A stretch of DNA of 64,000 nucleotides from Hoeflea ulvae. GTDB lineage: Bacteria > Pseudomonadota > Alphaproteobacteria > Rhizobiales > Rhizobiaceae. The DNA lies in NCBI RefSeq assembly GCF_026619435.1, contig NZ_JAOVZQ010000001.1, positions 131,501 through 195,500 of the forward strand, written 5' to 3'. Each line of letters begins with the position of its first letter. The first letter of the stretch is position 1. A model generated the notes under the pieces. That model made no database searches, was not told the DNA's origin, and saw only the letters and a program-made list of their open reading frames with translations. The translations under genes were made by a program, and so were the position numbers. Below are positions 17,743 through 28,044 of this stretch, piece by piece.

Positions 17743-18588
17743 ATGGCGATACGGGAACAAATCCAGGCAGCGCTCGGAACATTGCCGGGCGCCGAAAAGA
17801 GGATCGCTCACGCCTTTCTCGCCAATTATCCGAGCATCGGCCTGTCCACCATCGCCGAGCTCGCATCCCTTGCGGGCACCAGCGCACCTTCGGTCCTGCG
17901 CTTTGTCGCGCGGCTGGGTTATGAATCCTATCCGGAGTTTCAGCGCGTCCTGCGCAGCGATGTGCAGGCGCAGCTGATGTCGCCGCTCGAACGCGCCCGC
18001 AGCGCAAGGCAGGTCGCCGACAACCCGGCGCTCAAGGCCAGCTTTGCCGGCATCACCGCCAATCTCGACGCCACCCTGAAAGCCCTGCCCGAAAGCGAGT
18101 TCGAGGCTGCCTGCGACCTGCTCTGCGATCACAAGGCCACCTGCCACTTTCTCGGCGGCCGCTTCACCGATGCCATCGCCGCCTATATGGCCGCGCATCT
18201 CAGGATCATCCGCCCCAATGTACGGCATTTCGGCGGCCAGTCCTCGACATGGCGGGACCAATTGCTCGACGTGCGGCCCGGCGATGTCGCGGTTCTGTTC
18301 GATATCCGCCGCTATCAGTCCGATCTGGTCCGGCTGGGCGAACTGATGGTCGAGCGCAAGGCCCGCATCCTGCTGATCACCGATCCCTGGCTGTCGCCGA
18401 TCGCCCGCTCGGCGCGGGTGGTGCTTCCCTGCGTGGTCGACACCAACCGGACCTGGGATTCAAGCGTGGCCCTGCTGGCGCTGGCCGAGGCGCTGATCGA
18501 CCGTATCGCCCGCGCCCAGTCAGACAGCGCCCGCACCCGCATGCAGACCCTTGAAGACATTCACTGGAACAACTTTTCCGGGCGCTGA
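17743..18588 (+). CDS. RpiR-family transcriptional regulator
   Basis: A 281-residue regulator with an N-terminal HTH (residues about 1-75, with LSTIAELASLAGTSAPSVLRFVARLGY) and a C-terminal SIS sugar-phosphate-type ligand domain (about 125-260, with GGRFTDAIA and DVAVLFDIRRY). The ATG at 17743 was chosen for its GGAGG site 6 bases upstream; a longer frame starts 60 bases earlier inside the promoter. It is divergent from the TRAP catabolic operon and is the obvious candidate for its control. Confidence 0.92.
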   Translation: MAIREQIQAALGTLPGAEKRIAHAFLANYPSIGLSTIAELASLAGTSAPSVLRFVARLGYESYPEFQRVLRSDVQAQLMSPLERARSARQVADNPALKASFAGITANLDATLKALPESEFEAACDLLCDHKATCHFLGGRFTDAIAAYMAAHLRIIRPNVRHFGGQSSTWRDQLLDVRPGDVAVLFDIRRYQSDLVRLGELMVERKARILLITDPWLSPIARSARVVLPCVVDTNRTWDSSVALLALAEALIDRIARAQSDSARTRMQTLEDIHWNNFSGR

Positions 18589-18641
18589 TGCCGGGCACGA
18601 CATGCTTGTGCAAACGGGCCGCATCCAATATCCATCGGAGC

Positions 18642-18971
18642 ATGGACCAACAAACCGCCCTGGACGCATTTTCAGCCCTCAGTCAGGAAACCCGGCTTGC
18701 CGTGTTCCGGCTGCTGGTCGCCGCCGGCCCGGAAGGGCTGGCCTCCGGCGAAATCGGCGAACGGCTGGGCGTGCGCCAGAACACCATGTCGACCAATCTC
18801 GGCATCCTGCTCAAGGCAGGCCTGGTGCGCCGGGTCCGTGACGGCCGCACCGTGCGCTATCACGCCGATCATTCCGGCATCAGCGGCCTCCTGGGATTCC
18901 TGCTCGAGGATTGCTGCGGCGGCAAGCCCGACCTGTGCCAGCCGGTCATTCGCCAGATTTCCTGTTCCTAG
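18642..18971 (+). CDS. ArsR-family transcriptional regulator
   Basis: A 109-residue winged-helix regulator: DAFSALSQETRLAVFRLL, the recognition helix VRQNTMSTNLGILLKAGLV and the wing DGRTVRYHAD. The tail holds four cysteines (DCCGGKPDLC and the penultimate Cys), which may bind metal or metalloid as in arsenic-type ArsR proteins. No ars genes follow. ATG 18642 fits the family; an ATG at 18588 overlapping the rpiR stop would add 18 unrelated residues. The ribosome site is weak. Confidence 0.85.
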   Translation: MDQQTALDAFSALSQETRLAVFRLLVAAGPEGLASGEIGERLGVRQNTMSTNLGILLKAGLVRRVRDGRTVRYHADHSGISGLLGFLLEDCCGGKPDLCQPVIRQISCS

Positions 18972-19027
18972 GGCACATCGAAGCCGGCGCTCTGTCCGAA
19001 CTCCTGTCAGCCGGGAACCATTGCGCC

Positions 19028-19813
19028 TCAGGCCGGCGCCGTCACCTTGCGGTAGAGATGCCAGGTTGCATGCCCCATCACCGGCAGCACCAGCAACAGC
19101 CCGACGAACACCGGCAGCAAGGCCAGAAGCGTCGACAGTCCGACGACAAAGCCGAAGGCAAACATCGGCACCGGGTTCTTCAGCACCACCGCGATGCTGG
19201 TGATCATCGCAGTGACGAAATCCACCTCGCGCTCGGCCAGCATCGGAAGCGCGATCACCGTGGTTGAAAACAGCACCGAGGCCAGAAAGGCGCCGACAAT
19301 CGTGCCGACGATCAGAAACCCCCAGCCCTCCGGGGTCGACAGCACGATCTCGACAAAGCGGTCCCAGCTCGAAAACGACTTGAAGCCCAAAAACAGCGCC
19401 AGCAGCAGCCGCACCTGGTAAACCCAGATCCAGAAAATGAACATCACCACAAAGGCCATCCAGCCGAGCTGACGCTCGCGCTGGTGAAACACCTGCGCCA
19501 GGACACCCTTGCGGGTCACCGGCTCGCCCTGTTGCAGCCTTCGGCTGACTTCGTAAAGGCCAACGGCAACGAAGGGGCCGAGCAGGGGAAAGCCGATGGC
19601 CAGGGGGATGATCATCCACGGAGCGCCGATGCGGGTGAGAAACCCGAGGATCAGCCAGCCGCCGAGCATGTAGATGCCGCCGAAGAACAGCCCAAACCCG
19701 GGCTGCGCCCGGAAATCGTTCCAGCCCTGCCTCAGGCTCGCCCGCACATCGCCAAGCGAAATCTCGCGGATCGGCGGCGCGCCTTCGGCCAGCCCTGACG
19801 TGGTGTTGGTCAT
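19028..19813 (-). CDS. DUF2189 integral membrane protein
   Basis: A 261-residue inner-membrane protein with about six hydrophobic segments. The N-terminal WNDFRAQPGFGLFFGGIYMLGGW and the later IALPMLAEREVDFVTAMITS match the DUF2189 / cytochrome c oxidase subunit I-like family as I know it. The start ATG at 19813 has GGGAGGAAGAG upstream. Function is unknown; no pathway neighbour. Confidence 0.82.
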   Translation of the reverse strand: MTNTTSGLAEGAPPIREISLGDVRASLRQGWNDFRAQPGFGLFFGGIYMLGGWLILGFLTRIGAPWMIIPLAIGFPLLGPFVAVGLYEVSRRLQQGEPVTRKGVLAQVFHQRERQLGWMAFVVMFIFWIWVYQVRLLLALFLGFKSFSSWDRFVEIVLSTPEGWGFLIVGTIVGAFLASVLFSTTVIALPMLAEREVDFVTAMITSIAVVLKNPVPMFAFGFVVGLSTLLALLPVFVGLLLVLPVMGHATWHLYRKVTAPA

Positions 19814-20059
19814 CTCTTCCTCCCTCGCAACCCGATGCTCAGGCTCGTTTGTGCCGAAAATGCCGTCCTCGGGCAATGATCCTGATCAAGCAAGACCGGA
19901 TCGGACACGGCACCGGTTTTGCCGTGGGTCGGGCTCCATGGATGGCCGGCTCTGGCAAAACCCTGCCGGCACACTACCTGTGTGGGATCACCGGCAATCC
20001 TGCGCGCCAGCCGCAGCCTTACCGCGCTCGCTTGCCACCCAACCGTCCGGGGAAATCAA

Positions 20060-20503
20060 ATGTCCGCCATCGTCATTGCCGTGCTCGTGCTTGCCACCGC
20101 ATCGAGCGGCGCCTTTTTCAAGCCCGGCGCCTGGTATCAAAGCCTGCGCCGCCCCTCCTGGACTCCGCCGAACTGGATGTTCCCCGTGGTCTGGACCATT
20201 CTCTACATCGCCATCGGCATTTCCGGCTGGCTGGTCTGGCAGGCCGAAGCCATGGGGCTCGCCATGGCGCTCTGGCTGCTGCAACTGGTGCTCAACGGCG
20301 CCTGGTCCTGGCTGTTTTTCGGCCGCCACCGCATGGACCTGGCCTTCATCGACATTTGCCTGCTGCTCGCAGCCATTGGCGCCTATATCGCCGCCGCCAG
20401 CATGGTCTCGCCGCTGGCTGCCCTGCTGTTCCTGCCCTACGCGGCCTGGGTCATCACCGCAGCCGCCCTCAATCGCGCGGTCTGGCGGCTCAACCCGGTT
20501 TGA
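20060..20503 (+). CDS. tspO: TspO/MBR family protein
   Basis: A 147-residue protein with five predicted membrane helices. It has the tryptophan-rich TspO marks WYQSLRRPSWTPPNW, FPVVWTILYIAIGISGW and NGAWSWLFFG. Family members bind porphyrins or cholesterol-like ligands and affect tetrapyrrole metabolism and stress signalling. The start ATG at 20060 has GGGGA upstream; a longer frame to 19919 was rejected. Confidence 0.92.
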   Translation: MSAIVIAVLVLATASSGAFFKPGAWYQSLRRPSWTPPNWMFPVVWTILYIAIGISGWLVWQAEAMGLAMALWLLQLVLNGAWSWLFFGRHRMDLAFIDICLLLAAIGAYIAAASMVSPLAALLFLPYAAWVITAAALNRAVWRLNPV

Positions 20504-20525
20504 CCGGACTGTCATCATCAAACCG
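20496..20525 (+). terminator. Hairpin at the tspO stop
   Basis: CGGTTTGA (20496-20503, including the stop codon) pairs perfectly with TCAAACCG (20518-20525) around a 14-base loop. Only CTTTC follows, so the terminator is weak or imperfect. Confidence 0.35.
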
Positions 20526-20606
20526 CTTTCAATTCGACAGTTGCCGTTTTAGAAAGTGGCCGCGGTAGGTCCGGAGCCTGCCGCAGACTGCAACCCGAGG
20601 CCGCCT

Positions 20607-21848
20607 ATGACCATTTCTCCCTTTGTTGACCCGCAAACCCGCCGTTCCAGCGTCGCGGTGGATGTCGGCGGCGTGTTGGTGGGCGGCGGCGCGCCGGTGG
20701 TTGTGCAGTCGATGACCAATACCGATACCGCCGATGTCGATGCCACCGTGGCCCAGGTCGCGGCTTTGCACCGCGCCGGCTCCGAGATCGTCCGCATCAC
20801 CGTCGACCGCGACGAAAGTGCGGCCGCAGTGCCGAAAATCCGTGACCGGTTGGAGCGGCTCGGCCTCGACATCCCGCTGATCGGCGATTTTCACTATATC
20901 GGCCACACGCTGCTGGCCGATCACCCCGCCTGTGCCGAGGCGCTGGCAAAATACCGGATCAATCCGGGCAATGTCGGCTTCAAGGACAAGAAGGACCGCC
21001 AGTTCATCGAGATCATCGAAATGGCGATCCGTTACTCCAAGCCGGTTCGCATCGGCGTCAACTGGGGCTCGCTCGACCAGGTGCTGCTGACCCGGCTGAT
21101 GGACGAGAATGCCGCAAACGGCTCGCCGCTCTCGGCCCGTGACATCACCCGCGAAGCCATCATCCAGTCGGCGCTGCATTCGGCCGCTCTGGCAGAGGAA
21201 ACCGGGCTTGCCCGCAACCGCATCATCCTGTCGGCCAAGGTGAGCCAGGTGCAGGACCTGATCGCGGTCTATTCGGAACTGGCGCGCCGCTCCGACCATG
21301 CGCTGCATCTGGGGCTGACCGAAGCCGGCATGGGATCGAAAGGCATCGTCGCCTCCGCCGCCGCCATGGGCATCATTCTGCAGGCCGGGATCGGCGACAC
21401 CATCCGGGTCTCGCTGACGCCCGAGCCGGGCGGCGACCGCTCGCGCGAAGTCATCGTCGCCCAGGAATTGCTGCAGGTCATGGGCTTCCGGCAGTTTGTC
21501 CCGGTGGTTGCCGCCTGCCCCGGCTGCGGCCGCACCACCTCGACCGTGTTCCAGCAACTGGCCCGCACCATCGAGGACGACCTCAGGCGCAACATGCCGC
21601 TCTGGCGCGACAAATATCCCGGCGTCGAGGGGCTGCAGGTCGCGGTCATGGGCTGCATCGTCAATGGCCCCGGCGAATCCAAGCATGCCGATATCGGCAT
21701 TTCCCTGCCCGGCACCGGCGAGAGCCCGGCTGCCCCGGTGTTCATCGACGGAAAGAAGGCCGGCACCTTGCGCGGCCCGAAGATCGCCGAGGACTTCCAG
21801 GTGATGGTCGCCGACTATATCGAGAAGCGTTTCGGCAAGGGCGAATAG
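20607..21848 (+). CDS. ispG: 4-hydroxy-3-methylbut-2-en-1-yl diphosphate synthase
   Basis: Iron-sulphur enzyme of the MEP isoprenoid pathway that converts MEcPP to HMBPP. The 413-residue length is usual for bacterial GcpE. Seen are the N-terminal [16 protein letters not shown], the [11 protein letters not shown] strand, and the cluster cysteines in CPGCGRTT and GCIVNGPGE. The ATG at 20607 follows GAGG. It lies upstream, on the same strand, of a cupin gene. Confidence 0.97.
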   Translation: MTISPFVDPQTRRSSVAVDVGGVLVGGGAPVVVQSMTNTDTADVDATVAQVAALHRAGSEIVRITVDRDESAAAVPKIRDRLERLGLDIPLIGDFHYIGHTLLADHPACAEALAKYRINPGNVGFKDKKDRQFIEIIEMAIRYSKPVRIGVNWGSLDQVLLTRLMDENAANGSPLSARDITREAIIQSALHSAALAEETGLARNRIILSAKVSQVQDLIAVYSELARRSDHALHLGLTEAGMGSKGIVASAAAMGIILQAGIGDTIRVSLTPEPGGDRSREVIVAQELLQVMGFRQFVPVVAACPGCGRTTSTVFQQLARTIEDDLRRNMPLWRDKYPGVEGLQVAVMGCIVNGPGESKHADIGISLPGTGESPAAPVFIDGKKAGTLRGPKIAEDFQVMVADYIEKRFGKGE

Positions 21849-21883
21849 CGGCTGGTGTGTGCCGCAAGCGGTGGGAGCATGCG

Positions 21884-22354
21884 ATGCCAAGGATCGAACC
21901 CGACAGCGCCCTTGCGCAGCAGCATGTTGACGATGCGGAGGATCCCTATGGGCTGGGATCCTATGACGCCGTGCTGTTGGGCGACACCGGCGGCCTGACC
22001 CAGTTCGGCGCGGTGCTTGAAACGCTTCATCCAGGCTCCCGATCCTCCCGTCAGCACTGGCACGAAAACGAGGACGAATTCATCTACATGATCTCGGGCG
22101 AAGTCGTGCTGCTTGAGGATGATCGGGAAACGGTGCTGGTTGCGGGCGACGCGGCCACATTCAAGGCTGGCGTGCCGGTGGCCCATTGCCTGCAGAACCG
22201 AAGCGCCGATCCTGCCAGCTATCTGGTTGTCGGAACCCGCGCAGGGCGTGATGTCTGCCACTATCGCGATGATGGATCGCGGGTCGAACGCGATGGCCCC
22301 AGGCGCAAGGTCGTCAACGCGCAGGGCGAAGTGATCCGCGAATTCGAGCGCTGA
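21884..22354 (+). CDS. Cupin-domain protein
   Basis: A 156-residue single-domain cupin. Motif 1 is HWHENEDEFIYMISGEV (two His, Glu) and motif 2 is GDAATFKAGVPVAHCLQN with the fourth-ligand His, so a metal site looks intact. The C-terminal CHYRDDGSRVERDG is typical of a cupin subfamily in Rhizobiales whose substrate is unknown. GGGAG lies 8 bases before the ATG at 21884. Confidence 0.85.
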   Translation: MPRIEPDSALAQQHVDDAEDPYGLGSYDAVLLGDTGGLTQFGAVLETLHPGSRSSRQHWHENEDEFIYMISGEVVLLEDDRETVLVAGDAATFKAGVPVAHCLQNRSADPASYLVVGTRAGRDVCHYRDDGSRVERDGPRRKVVNAQGEVIREFER

Positions 22355-22391
22355 GCCTTTGCGCCACAGCTTCCGGCCGTCTCGCCCGATC

Positions 22392-24875
22392 TCAGGCGGC
22401 GTTGACGCCATAATGCGCCGACGGCAGCCAGCGATCGATCATGGCGCCGAGTTTTTCCGGCGAGATCGGCTTGGACAGGTAATCCGTCATGCCCGCGGCA
22501 AGGCACTGGTCCTTGTCACCCTTGAGCGAATGCGCGGTGACTGCGATGATCGGCGTCGGCGCACGCCCCTCCCGGGTTTCGATCGCGCGGATTTCGGCGG
22601 TGGCCTCCAGGCCGCTGAGCTCGGGCATGGACACATCCATCAGCACCAGCGCCGGGCGCAGCTCGTCCCACAGCCGGACGGCCTCGCGCCCGTTGACGGC
22701 CAGCCGGTTGGCATATCCCATTCCATCCAGCGTCTGCTGGAACACGATCTGGTTGATCGCATTGTCTTCGGCCACCAGCACCAGCGGCTCGGTGCGGCTC
22801 GCAGCGGCAGGCGGCGTCGGATCAGGCACCACGGCCGGCGCAGCGGCGGGCCGCGAAGACCGGGAGGCCTCGGCTGCAGCCGGCACCGGCGCGTCCGTGA
22901 CCGGATCGGCCTCGGTGACGAACTGGTGCAGCGCCGCCTGGACGACCTTGCGCAGCTGCGCGGTGCGAACCGGCTTGGTCAATTGCGCGAATATGTCGAG
23001 ATCTCGCAGGGCCTCGAGCTGGTCCGCCTGGTCGACCGAAGACAGCACCAGGATCGGCGTCTGGCTGATGCGCGGGTCGGAGCGGATCATCCCGGCAACT
23101 TCTGCGCCCGACATTCCCGGCATCTGGAAATCGAGCACCACGAGATCGATGCCGATGTCGAGTTTCGAGCGCGCGTGCCGCAACAGGTCGAGCCCGATCT
23201 CGCCGCCTTCCACGGCCACGCAATCGAAACCCCAGTCGCGAATCTGTTCGGTCAGGATCATCCGGTTGATGGCATTGTCGTCGATCACCAGCACCCGCCG
23301 GCCGGGCAATTGCTGCGCCGCCTCATCCTTGACGCTGGCATCGCCATAGACATCCATCTCGATGGTGAAGCTGAAAGTCGATCCGACGCCGGGTTCGCTT
23401 TCGACCTCGATCCTGCCGCCCATGAGCTCCACCAGCCGGGTGGCGATCGCCAGTCCGAGACCGGTCCCTTCGTGTTTGCGGGTCGAGGATCCGTCCACCT
23501 GGCTGAACTTGTCGAAAATGCTGTCGAGCTTTTCGGGCGGGATCCCGATACCGGTGTCGCGCACCGCGATGGAAATCGACAGCCGCTCCGGCCGGTCCAC
23601 CTTTTCGGTCACCCGCCAGTTGATGTCGACCATGACATGACCCTGTTCGGTGAATTTGACCGCATTGCCGACCAGGTTGGTCAGCACCTGCCTGATCCGG
23701 CCCGGGTCGCCGATCAGCTTGTCCGGCAGCCCGGGGGCGACGCGGACCACCAGTTCGATGTCCTTCTCGACCACCCGTGACGACATCAGGGTGGCGACAT
23801 CCTCGGTGGTGTCGACCAGGTTGAACGGTTTCGGATTGAGCACCAGCTGGCCGGCATCGATCTTGGAAAAATCGAGGATGTCGTTGATGATCTCCAGAAG
23901 CGCGTTGCCCGACTTGAGGATCACATCGGTGAAGGTGCGCTGGCGAGTGTCGAGCTCCGTCCGGGTCAAGAGCTCGGCCATGCCCAGCACCCCGTTCATC
24001 GGCGTACGGATTTCGTGGCTCATCGTTGCCAGGAATTCGGATTTCGCCCTGTCGCCCTGCTTGGCCTTGGTCAGGGCGGCATCAACCTCGCGGGTCTTGC
24101 TCTGCAGGCGGGTGATCATCTGCCGAATGATGATGTCGATGGGCACGAACACGCCGAGCCCCAGCACCAGCAGCAGCCCTATGGTTGCCAGGAGATACCG
24201 CTGAAGCAGTTCCCCCTGGGCCAGCGACAGATTGGCCAGGTAGTCGCGGAACTGATCCTGCACATAAAGATTGGTCGGCCGGATGATTTCCTCGTAGAGC
24301 GCAAAGATCTCCCGGCCCGCCCAATAGATATCCTGCTTCGTCCGGATCGCATCCAGGCGCTCGGACGCCAGCAGCTGCGTATGATGCAGAAACGGGTCCT
24401 TGTTGGTCATGTAGCGTGATTTGGACTGGATTTTCTGGATCAGGCTGGCCGGCGCGCCGAGCCATTCGCTTCTGAGCTGCTCAAGCTCGATCCGGGTTTT
24501 CTCGAATCGGAACTCCAGGCTCGACACCGCCGACAACAGGTCCGGATCAACCGTCATGGCGGCGAGGATCCTGCGCTTTTCGGCAAGCGTCGCATTGGCG
24601 AGCCGCGGATCCTGGTAGGTCTGGTACTCACTATAGGTCTGGGCCAGCCGGCTGCTGCGGTCGGCAATCATGCTGATCGCCTGGTCGACCTTGGCGAAGC
24701 GTTCCGACAGGACCCCGATCTGCTGGATCGATATGTTGCGCTGTTTCTGCTCGGCAAAGAAGAAGGCGCAAATGATCCCGATAGCGGCCAATGACACGAT
24801 GTAACCGACGCGCAGCGAAATGATCGACCGCCGCGCGACTGCGGTTTCATCCTGATCTTTGCGTATATCTGTCAT
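22392..24875 (-). CDS. Hybrid sensor histidine kinase with two receiver domains
   Basis: An 827-residue membrane kinase: TM1 about 22-42, an extracytoplasmic helical sensor region 43-225, TM2 about 226-248, dimerisation domain with His287 in SHEIRTPMNG, ATP-binding domain with N-box NLVGNAVKF and G-boxes DTGIGIPP and GTGLGLAI, then receiver 1 (Asp582) and receiver 2 (Asp747). No Hpt domain or cognate regulator is encoded nearby, so phosphotransfer must go to an unlinked protein. No specific signal is evident. Confidence 0.93.
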   Translation of the reverse strand: MTDIRKDQDETAVARRSIISLRVGYIVSLAAIGIICAFFFAEQKQRNISIQQIGVLSERFAKVDQAISMIADRSSRLAQTYSEYQTYQDPRLANATLAEKRRILAAMTVDPDLLSAVSSLEFRFEKTRIELEQLRSEWLGAPASLIQKIQSKSRYMTNKDPFLHHTQLLASERLDAIRTKQDIYWAGREIFALYEEIIRPTNLYVQDQFRDYLANLSLAQGELLQRYLLATIGLLLVLGLGVFVPIDIIIRQMITRLQSKTREVDAALTKAKQGDRAKSEFLATMSHEIRTPMNGVLGMAELLTRTELDTRQRTFTDVILKSGNALLEIINDILDFSKIDAGQLVLNPKPFNLVDTTEDVATLMSSRVVEKDIELVVRVAPGLPDKLIGDPGRIRQVLTNLVGNAVKFTEQGHVMVDINWRVTEKVDRPERLSISIAVRDTGIGIPPEKLDSIFDKFSQVDGSSTRKHEGTGLGLAIATRLVELMGGRIEVESEPGVGSTFSFTIEMDVYGDASVKDEAAQQLPGRRVLVIDDNAINRMILTEQIRDWGFDCVAVEGGEIGLDLLRHARSKLDIGIDLVVLDFQMPGMSGAEVAGMIRSDPRISQTPILVLSSVDQADQLEALRDLDIFAQLTKPVRTAQLRKVVQAALHQFVTEADPVTDAPVPAAAEASRSSRPAAAPAVVPDPTPPAAASRTEPLVLVAEDNAINQIVFQQTLDGMGYANRLAVNGREAVRLWDELRPALVLMDVSMPELSGLEATAEIRAIETREGRAPTPIIAVTAHSLKGDKDQCLAAGMTDYLSKPISPEKLGAMIDRWLPSAHYGVNAA

Positions 24876-24985
24876 GATTCTGGCAATACCCGTTTTGCGA
24901 GGATACTGCCGCCAGTTGGTTAATAAACATGTATGAAAAATTGTAGAATCAGACCGATTTTTTCACCATCGCGCCGTCCGGCAGC

Positions 24986-25903
24986 CTACCGGTCACGGCT
25001 CGCGATGAATTTGGCAGCCTGCTTGAGCGCAGCCGCCCGGGCGCCGAAGGGATCAAGCAGCGAGGCCGCCTCTTCAACCAGGCAATCCAGCCGCGACCGG
25101 ACCGCGTCATTGCCATGCAACGACACCAGCGTCCCCTTGCCGCGACCCGCATCCTTGCCCGTCGCCTTGCCCATGGTGGCCGCATCCGAGGTCACGTCGA
25201 GCAGGTCGTCGGCGATCTGGAAGGCAAGCCCGACAACTTCGCCAAACCGGGTCATCCGCGCCAGCGTTTCGCTGTCGGCGCCGGCGGCAATCGCCCCTGC
25301 GGCGCAGGCATAGCGCAGCAGCGCGCCGGTCTTCATCGCCTGCAGCCGCAGGATGCCGGCCTCATCCGGTCTCGTCTGCTCGGCATGAAGGTCAAGCGTC
25401 TGCCCGCCAACCATGCCGCCCACGCCCGCCGCCCGCGCCAGCTGGTTGATCAGCGTGAGCTTGACCTCCGCCGGCAATTGCGTCTCGGGCGCCGACAGGA
25501 TGTCGAAAGCCAGGGTCAGCAGCGCGTCACCGGCCAGGATCGCCGTCGCCTCGTCAAAGGCGATGTGCACGGTCGGCTGGCCGCGCCGGAGGTCGTCGTC
25601 ATCCATGGCCGGCAGGTCATCATGGATCAGCGAATAGCAATGAATGCACTCAAGCGCGGCCGCGACCCTTGCGGCCGCCTGATGCGGCACGCCCAGCAGC
25701 TTGGCGCTCTCGATCACCAGGAACGGCCGCAGCCGCTTGCCGCCATTGAGCACGCCGTGGCGCATCGCCGAAATCAGCTGGTCCGGCCGGGCAATCTCGC
25801 CCGCAAGCGGAACCGGCGACAACAGCGATTCGAGCAAGGCCGCCACCTCCCTTGCCGTGGCGTCAAGCTGCTCTGCGAAACTGTCTGTCTGAATGCTGGT
25901 CAT
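24986..25903 (-). CDS. ispA: Polyprenyl (farnesyl/geranylgeranyl) diphosphate synthase
   Basis: A 305-residue trans-prenyltransferase building C15 or C20 diphosphates. It has GGKRLRP near residue 54, the first Asp-rich motif DDLPAMD at 95-101, and the second in QIADDLLDVT. The length and the two-residue insertion in the first motif fit bacterial IspA. The start ATG at 25903 was chosen by homology; the open frame continues upstream with unrelated sequence. The ribosome site is weak (AAGAG). Chain length cannot be decided by eye. Confidence 0.92.
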   Translation of the reverse strand: MTSIQTDSFAEQLDATAREVAALLESLLSPVPLAGEIARPDQLISAMRHGVLNGGKRLRPFLVIESAKLLGVPHQAAARVAAALECIHCYSLIHDDLPAMDDDDLRRGQPTVHIAFDEATAILAGDALLTLAFDILSAPETQLPAEVKLTLINQLARAAGVGGMVGGQTLDLHAEQTRPDEAGILRLQAMKTGALLRYACAAGAIAAGADSETLARMTRFGEVVGLAFQIADDLLDVTSDAATMGKATGKDAGRGKGTLVSLHGNDAVRSRLDCLVEEAASLLDPFGARAAALKQAAKFIASRDR

Positions 25904-26044
25904 TGCGGTCTCTTGCCATGACGCGCGGCGGGCGGCAACGGTTTGTTTGTCCGCAAAGGGGCTCGAATGCAGCCCTGGAGCGGCCGTCCCGGCATCTGCC
26001 GTGCCACCACGGGTCTGGCGTTGCGCCACCAAGCTCGTTAAGAG

Positions 26045-26836
26045 ATGCCTGAAAATCGGCGCCTTGGGCGTCTCGCGCGCAGGGCAAGCCAGGTGACCAC
26101 ACGAAAACGCCAATCAAACCCGCAATCCAGGCAGTCGGACGCCCGGCCACGCCGTTCGCCGCTGCGGCGGATCCTGGCCTGGATCCTGGCGCTGGTCTTT
26201 GCCGTGATTGCCCTTCCCTATCTGCTGATCCCGCTTTACGCGCTGCCGCAGCTGCATCCGGTCTCCACTTTGATGCTGAGCGAGATCGTCACCGGCCGGT
26301 CCTATGAGCGGCAATGGGTCGATTTCGACCAGATCGCCCCGGTGCTGGTCCAGTCGGTGATGATGTCCGAGGATGGCCAGTACTGCGCCCATTCCGGCGT
26401 CGACTGGGAGGCGCTCAACCTGGTCATCGACGATGCGCTGGAAGGCGAAGCCACCCGCGGCGCCAGCACCATTCCGATGCAGACCGCAAAGAACCTGTTC
26501 CTGCCCTCCACCCGGTCGGTGCTGCGCAAGGCGCTCGAAATTCCCCTGGCCATGGCGATGGACCTGGTGTGGTCGAAACGGCGGCTGATGGAGATCTATC
26601 TCAACATCGCCGAATGGGCTCCCGGCGTTTACGGTGTCGAGGCTGCGGCACAGGCCTATTTCGGCGTGCCGGCTGCAAAGCTCTCCCGCCGCCAGGCCGC
26701 ATTGCTGGCGGTCACCCTGCCAAACCCGATCAAGCGCAACGCTGCCAATCCCTCGCGCAACATGACCCGGCTCGCCGGCGTCATCGAGAAACGCGCCAGC
26801 CAGTCCGGCGCCTACATCAAATGTCTTTATGATTGA
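26045..26836 (+). CDS. mtgA: Monofunctional peptidoglycan transglycosylase
   Basis: Polymerises lipid II into glycan strands at the inner membrane. After a basic N-terminus and one transmembrane helix (about residues 43-67), the GT51 domain shows [18 protein letters not shown] with the catalytic Glu, the [17 protein letters not shown] motif and [20 protein letters not shown]. The length of 263 is somewhat above the usual because of the N-terminus; GTG 26093 is an alternative start. Divergent from ispA. Confidence 0.93.
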   Translation: MPENRRLGRLARRASQVTTRKRQSNPQSRQSDARPRRSPLRRILAWILALVFAVIALPYLLIPLYALPQLHPVSTLMLSEIVTGRSYERQWVDFDQIAPVLVQSVMMSEDGQYCAHSGVDWEALNLVIDDALEGEATRGASTIPMQTAKNLFLPSTRSVLRKALEIPLAMAMDLVWSKRRLMEIYLNIAEWAPGVYGVEAAAQAYFGVPAAKLSRRQAALLAVTLPNPIKRNAANPSRNMTRLAGVIEKRASQSGAYIKCLYD

Positions 26837-26909
26837 GTTCAACCAATTTGGCTTTTCCGGCCTCCCTGCCCGTGGCATGACGTGAGCCCGCACAGCAGGA
26901 GACATGATC

Positions 26910-27557
26910 ATGACCGACCCGGTGCTCTATATCGGCAACAAGAACTACTCGTCCTGGTCGTTCAGGCCCTGGATCGGCCTGCGTGCCACCGGAATCGCCT
27001 TTGAGGAACGGCTGGTGCCGTTCGACATGGCCGCCGGCAATCCTGCGTTCAGGAGCTTCTCGCCCACCGGCAAGGTTCCGGTTCTGATCGATGGCGATCT
27101 GACCATCTGGGAATCACTGGCCATTCTCGATCACGCCGCCCGCAGCCATCCCGAGGCGGGCCTGTGGCCGGAAAACCCGGCGCATCGCAGCATGGCGATG
27201 GCGATGAGCGCCGAGATGATGTCCTCCTTTCCGGCCCTGCGCTCGGCCTGCCCGATGAACATGCGGCGGACGCGCCGGCCGATCGAGGTCACGCCCGCCC
27301 TGCAGGCGGATGTGGACCGCATCCAGTCGCTGTGGAGCGATTGCCTCAGGCAGAGCGGCGGTCCCTTCCTGTTCGGTCGCTTTTCCATCGCCGACGCCAT
27401 GTTCGCCCCGGTGGTCAACCGTCTCGATGTCTATGCCTTCGAGACCAGTGCCGTGGTGGCCGATTACATGGCCGCAATGAAAGCCCTGCCGGCCTGGCGC
27501 GAGTGGGAAGCCGCGGGCCGCGCCGAGCCGTGGGTGGTGGAAGAGGACGAAGCCTGA
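26910..27557 (+). CDS. Glutathione S-transferase family protein
   Basis: A 215-residue GST with N-terminal thioredoxin fold ([18 protein letters not shown], where a Ser is the likely glutathione-activating residue) and the [16 protein letters not shown] cis-Pro and Glu-Ser loop. The helical C-terminal domain carries the [10 protein letters not shown] motif. ATG 26910 is preferred over 26904 because AGGAG is then 8 bases upstream. Substrate unknown. Confidence 0.9.
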   Translation: MTDPVLYIGNKNYSSWSFRPWIGLRATGIAFEERLVPFDMAAGNPAFRSFSPTGKVPVLIDGDLTIWESLAILDHAARSHPEAGLWPENPAHRSMAMAMSAEMMSSFPALRSACPMNMRRTRRPIEVTPALQADVDRIQSLWSDCLRQSGGPFLFGRFSIADAMFAPVVNRLDVYAFETSAVVADYMAAMKALPAWREWEAAGRAEPWVVEEDEA

Positions 27558-27735
27558 GGCTCAGGCTGAAACCGGCCGGGGCCCGGCAGGGCCTGAGTCA
27601 AAAAAATGCGGGCCCCGCTGGTCAAACACCGAAATGCCATGTATAAGCCCGGCAAATTTCCGAAATCGGCATGTGTCAGTTTCGGCCCTTGGGTCGACCG
27701 TTGGACATGCCTTGAAAGTTGAACTGGAGTTCGTC

Positions 27736-27921
27736 ATGGCTGTTCCAAAGCGTAAAACCACCCCGTCCAAGCGCGGCATGCGCCGCTCCGCCGACGCCCT
27801 CAAGGCCCCGACCTATGTCGAGGACAAGAATTCCGGCGAACTGCGCCGTCCGCACCACATCGACCTGAAGACAGGCATGTATCGCGGCCGCCAGGTTCTG
27901 ACGCCAAAAGAAAGCGCCTGA
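27736..27921 (+). CDS. rpmF: 50S ribosomal protein L32
   Basis: A 61-residue ribosomal protein beginning [18 protein letters not shown], nearly identical to rhizobial L32 as I know it. It lacks the four zinc-binding cysteines, so it is the zinc-free form. GGAG precedes the ATG by 6 bases, and a terminator follows. Confidence 0.97.
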   Translation: MAVPKRKTTPSKRGMRRSADALKAPTYVEDKNSGELRRPHHIDLKTGMYRGRQVLTPKESA

Positions 27922-27961
27922 GCTTCCAAAAGCTTCCAGGGTTTGATGCCTTGGCTTGAAA

Positions 27962-27986
27962 GCCGGTCCTTCAGGGGCCGGCTTTT
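27962..27986 (+). terminator. Terminator of rpmF
   Basis: GCCGGTCC (27962-27969) pairs with GGGCCGGC (27975-27982) with one G-T pair, followed by TTTT. Confidence 0.7.
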
Positions 27987-28044
27987 CGCGTTCGACTGCC
28001 CTGGCGCAGCCGGTGCCGTCCGGCCCTGACTGCCATGCGCGCAC

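Noticed and set aside
20529..21890. 453-codon open frame antisense to ispG
   Set aside because: ispG is complete on the other strand; the antisense product has no recognisable features.
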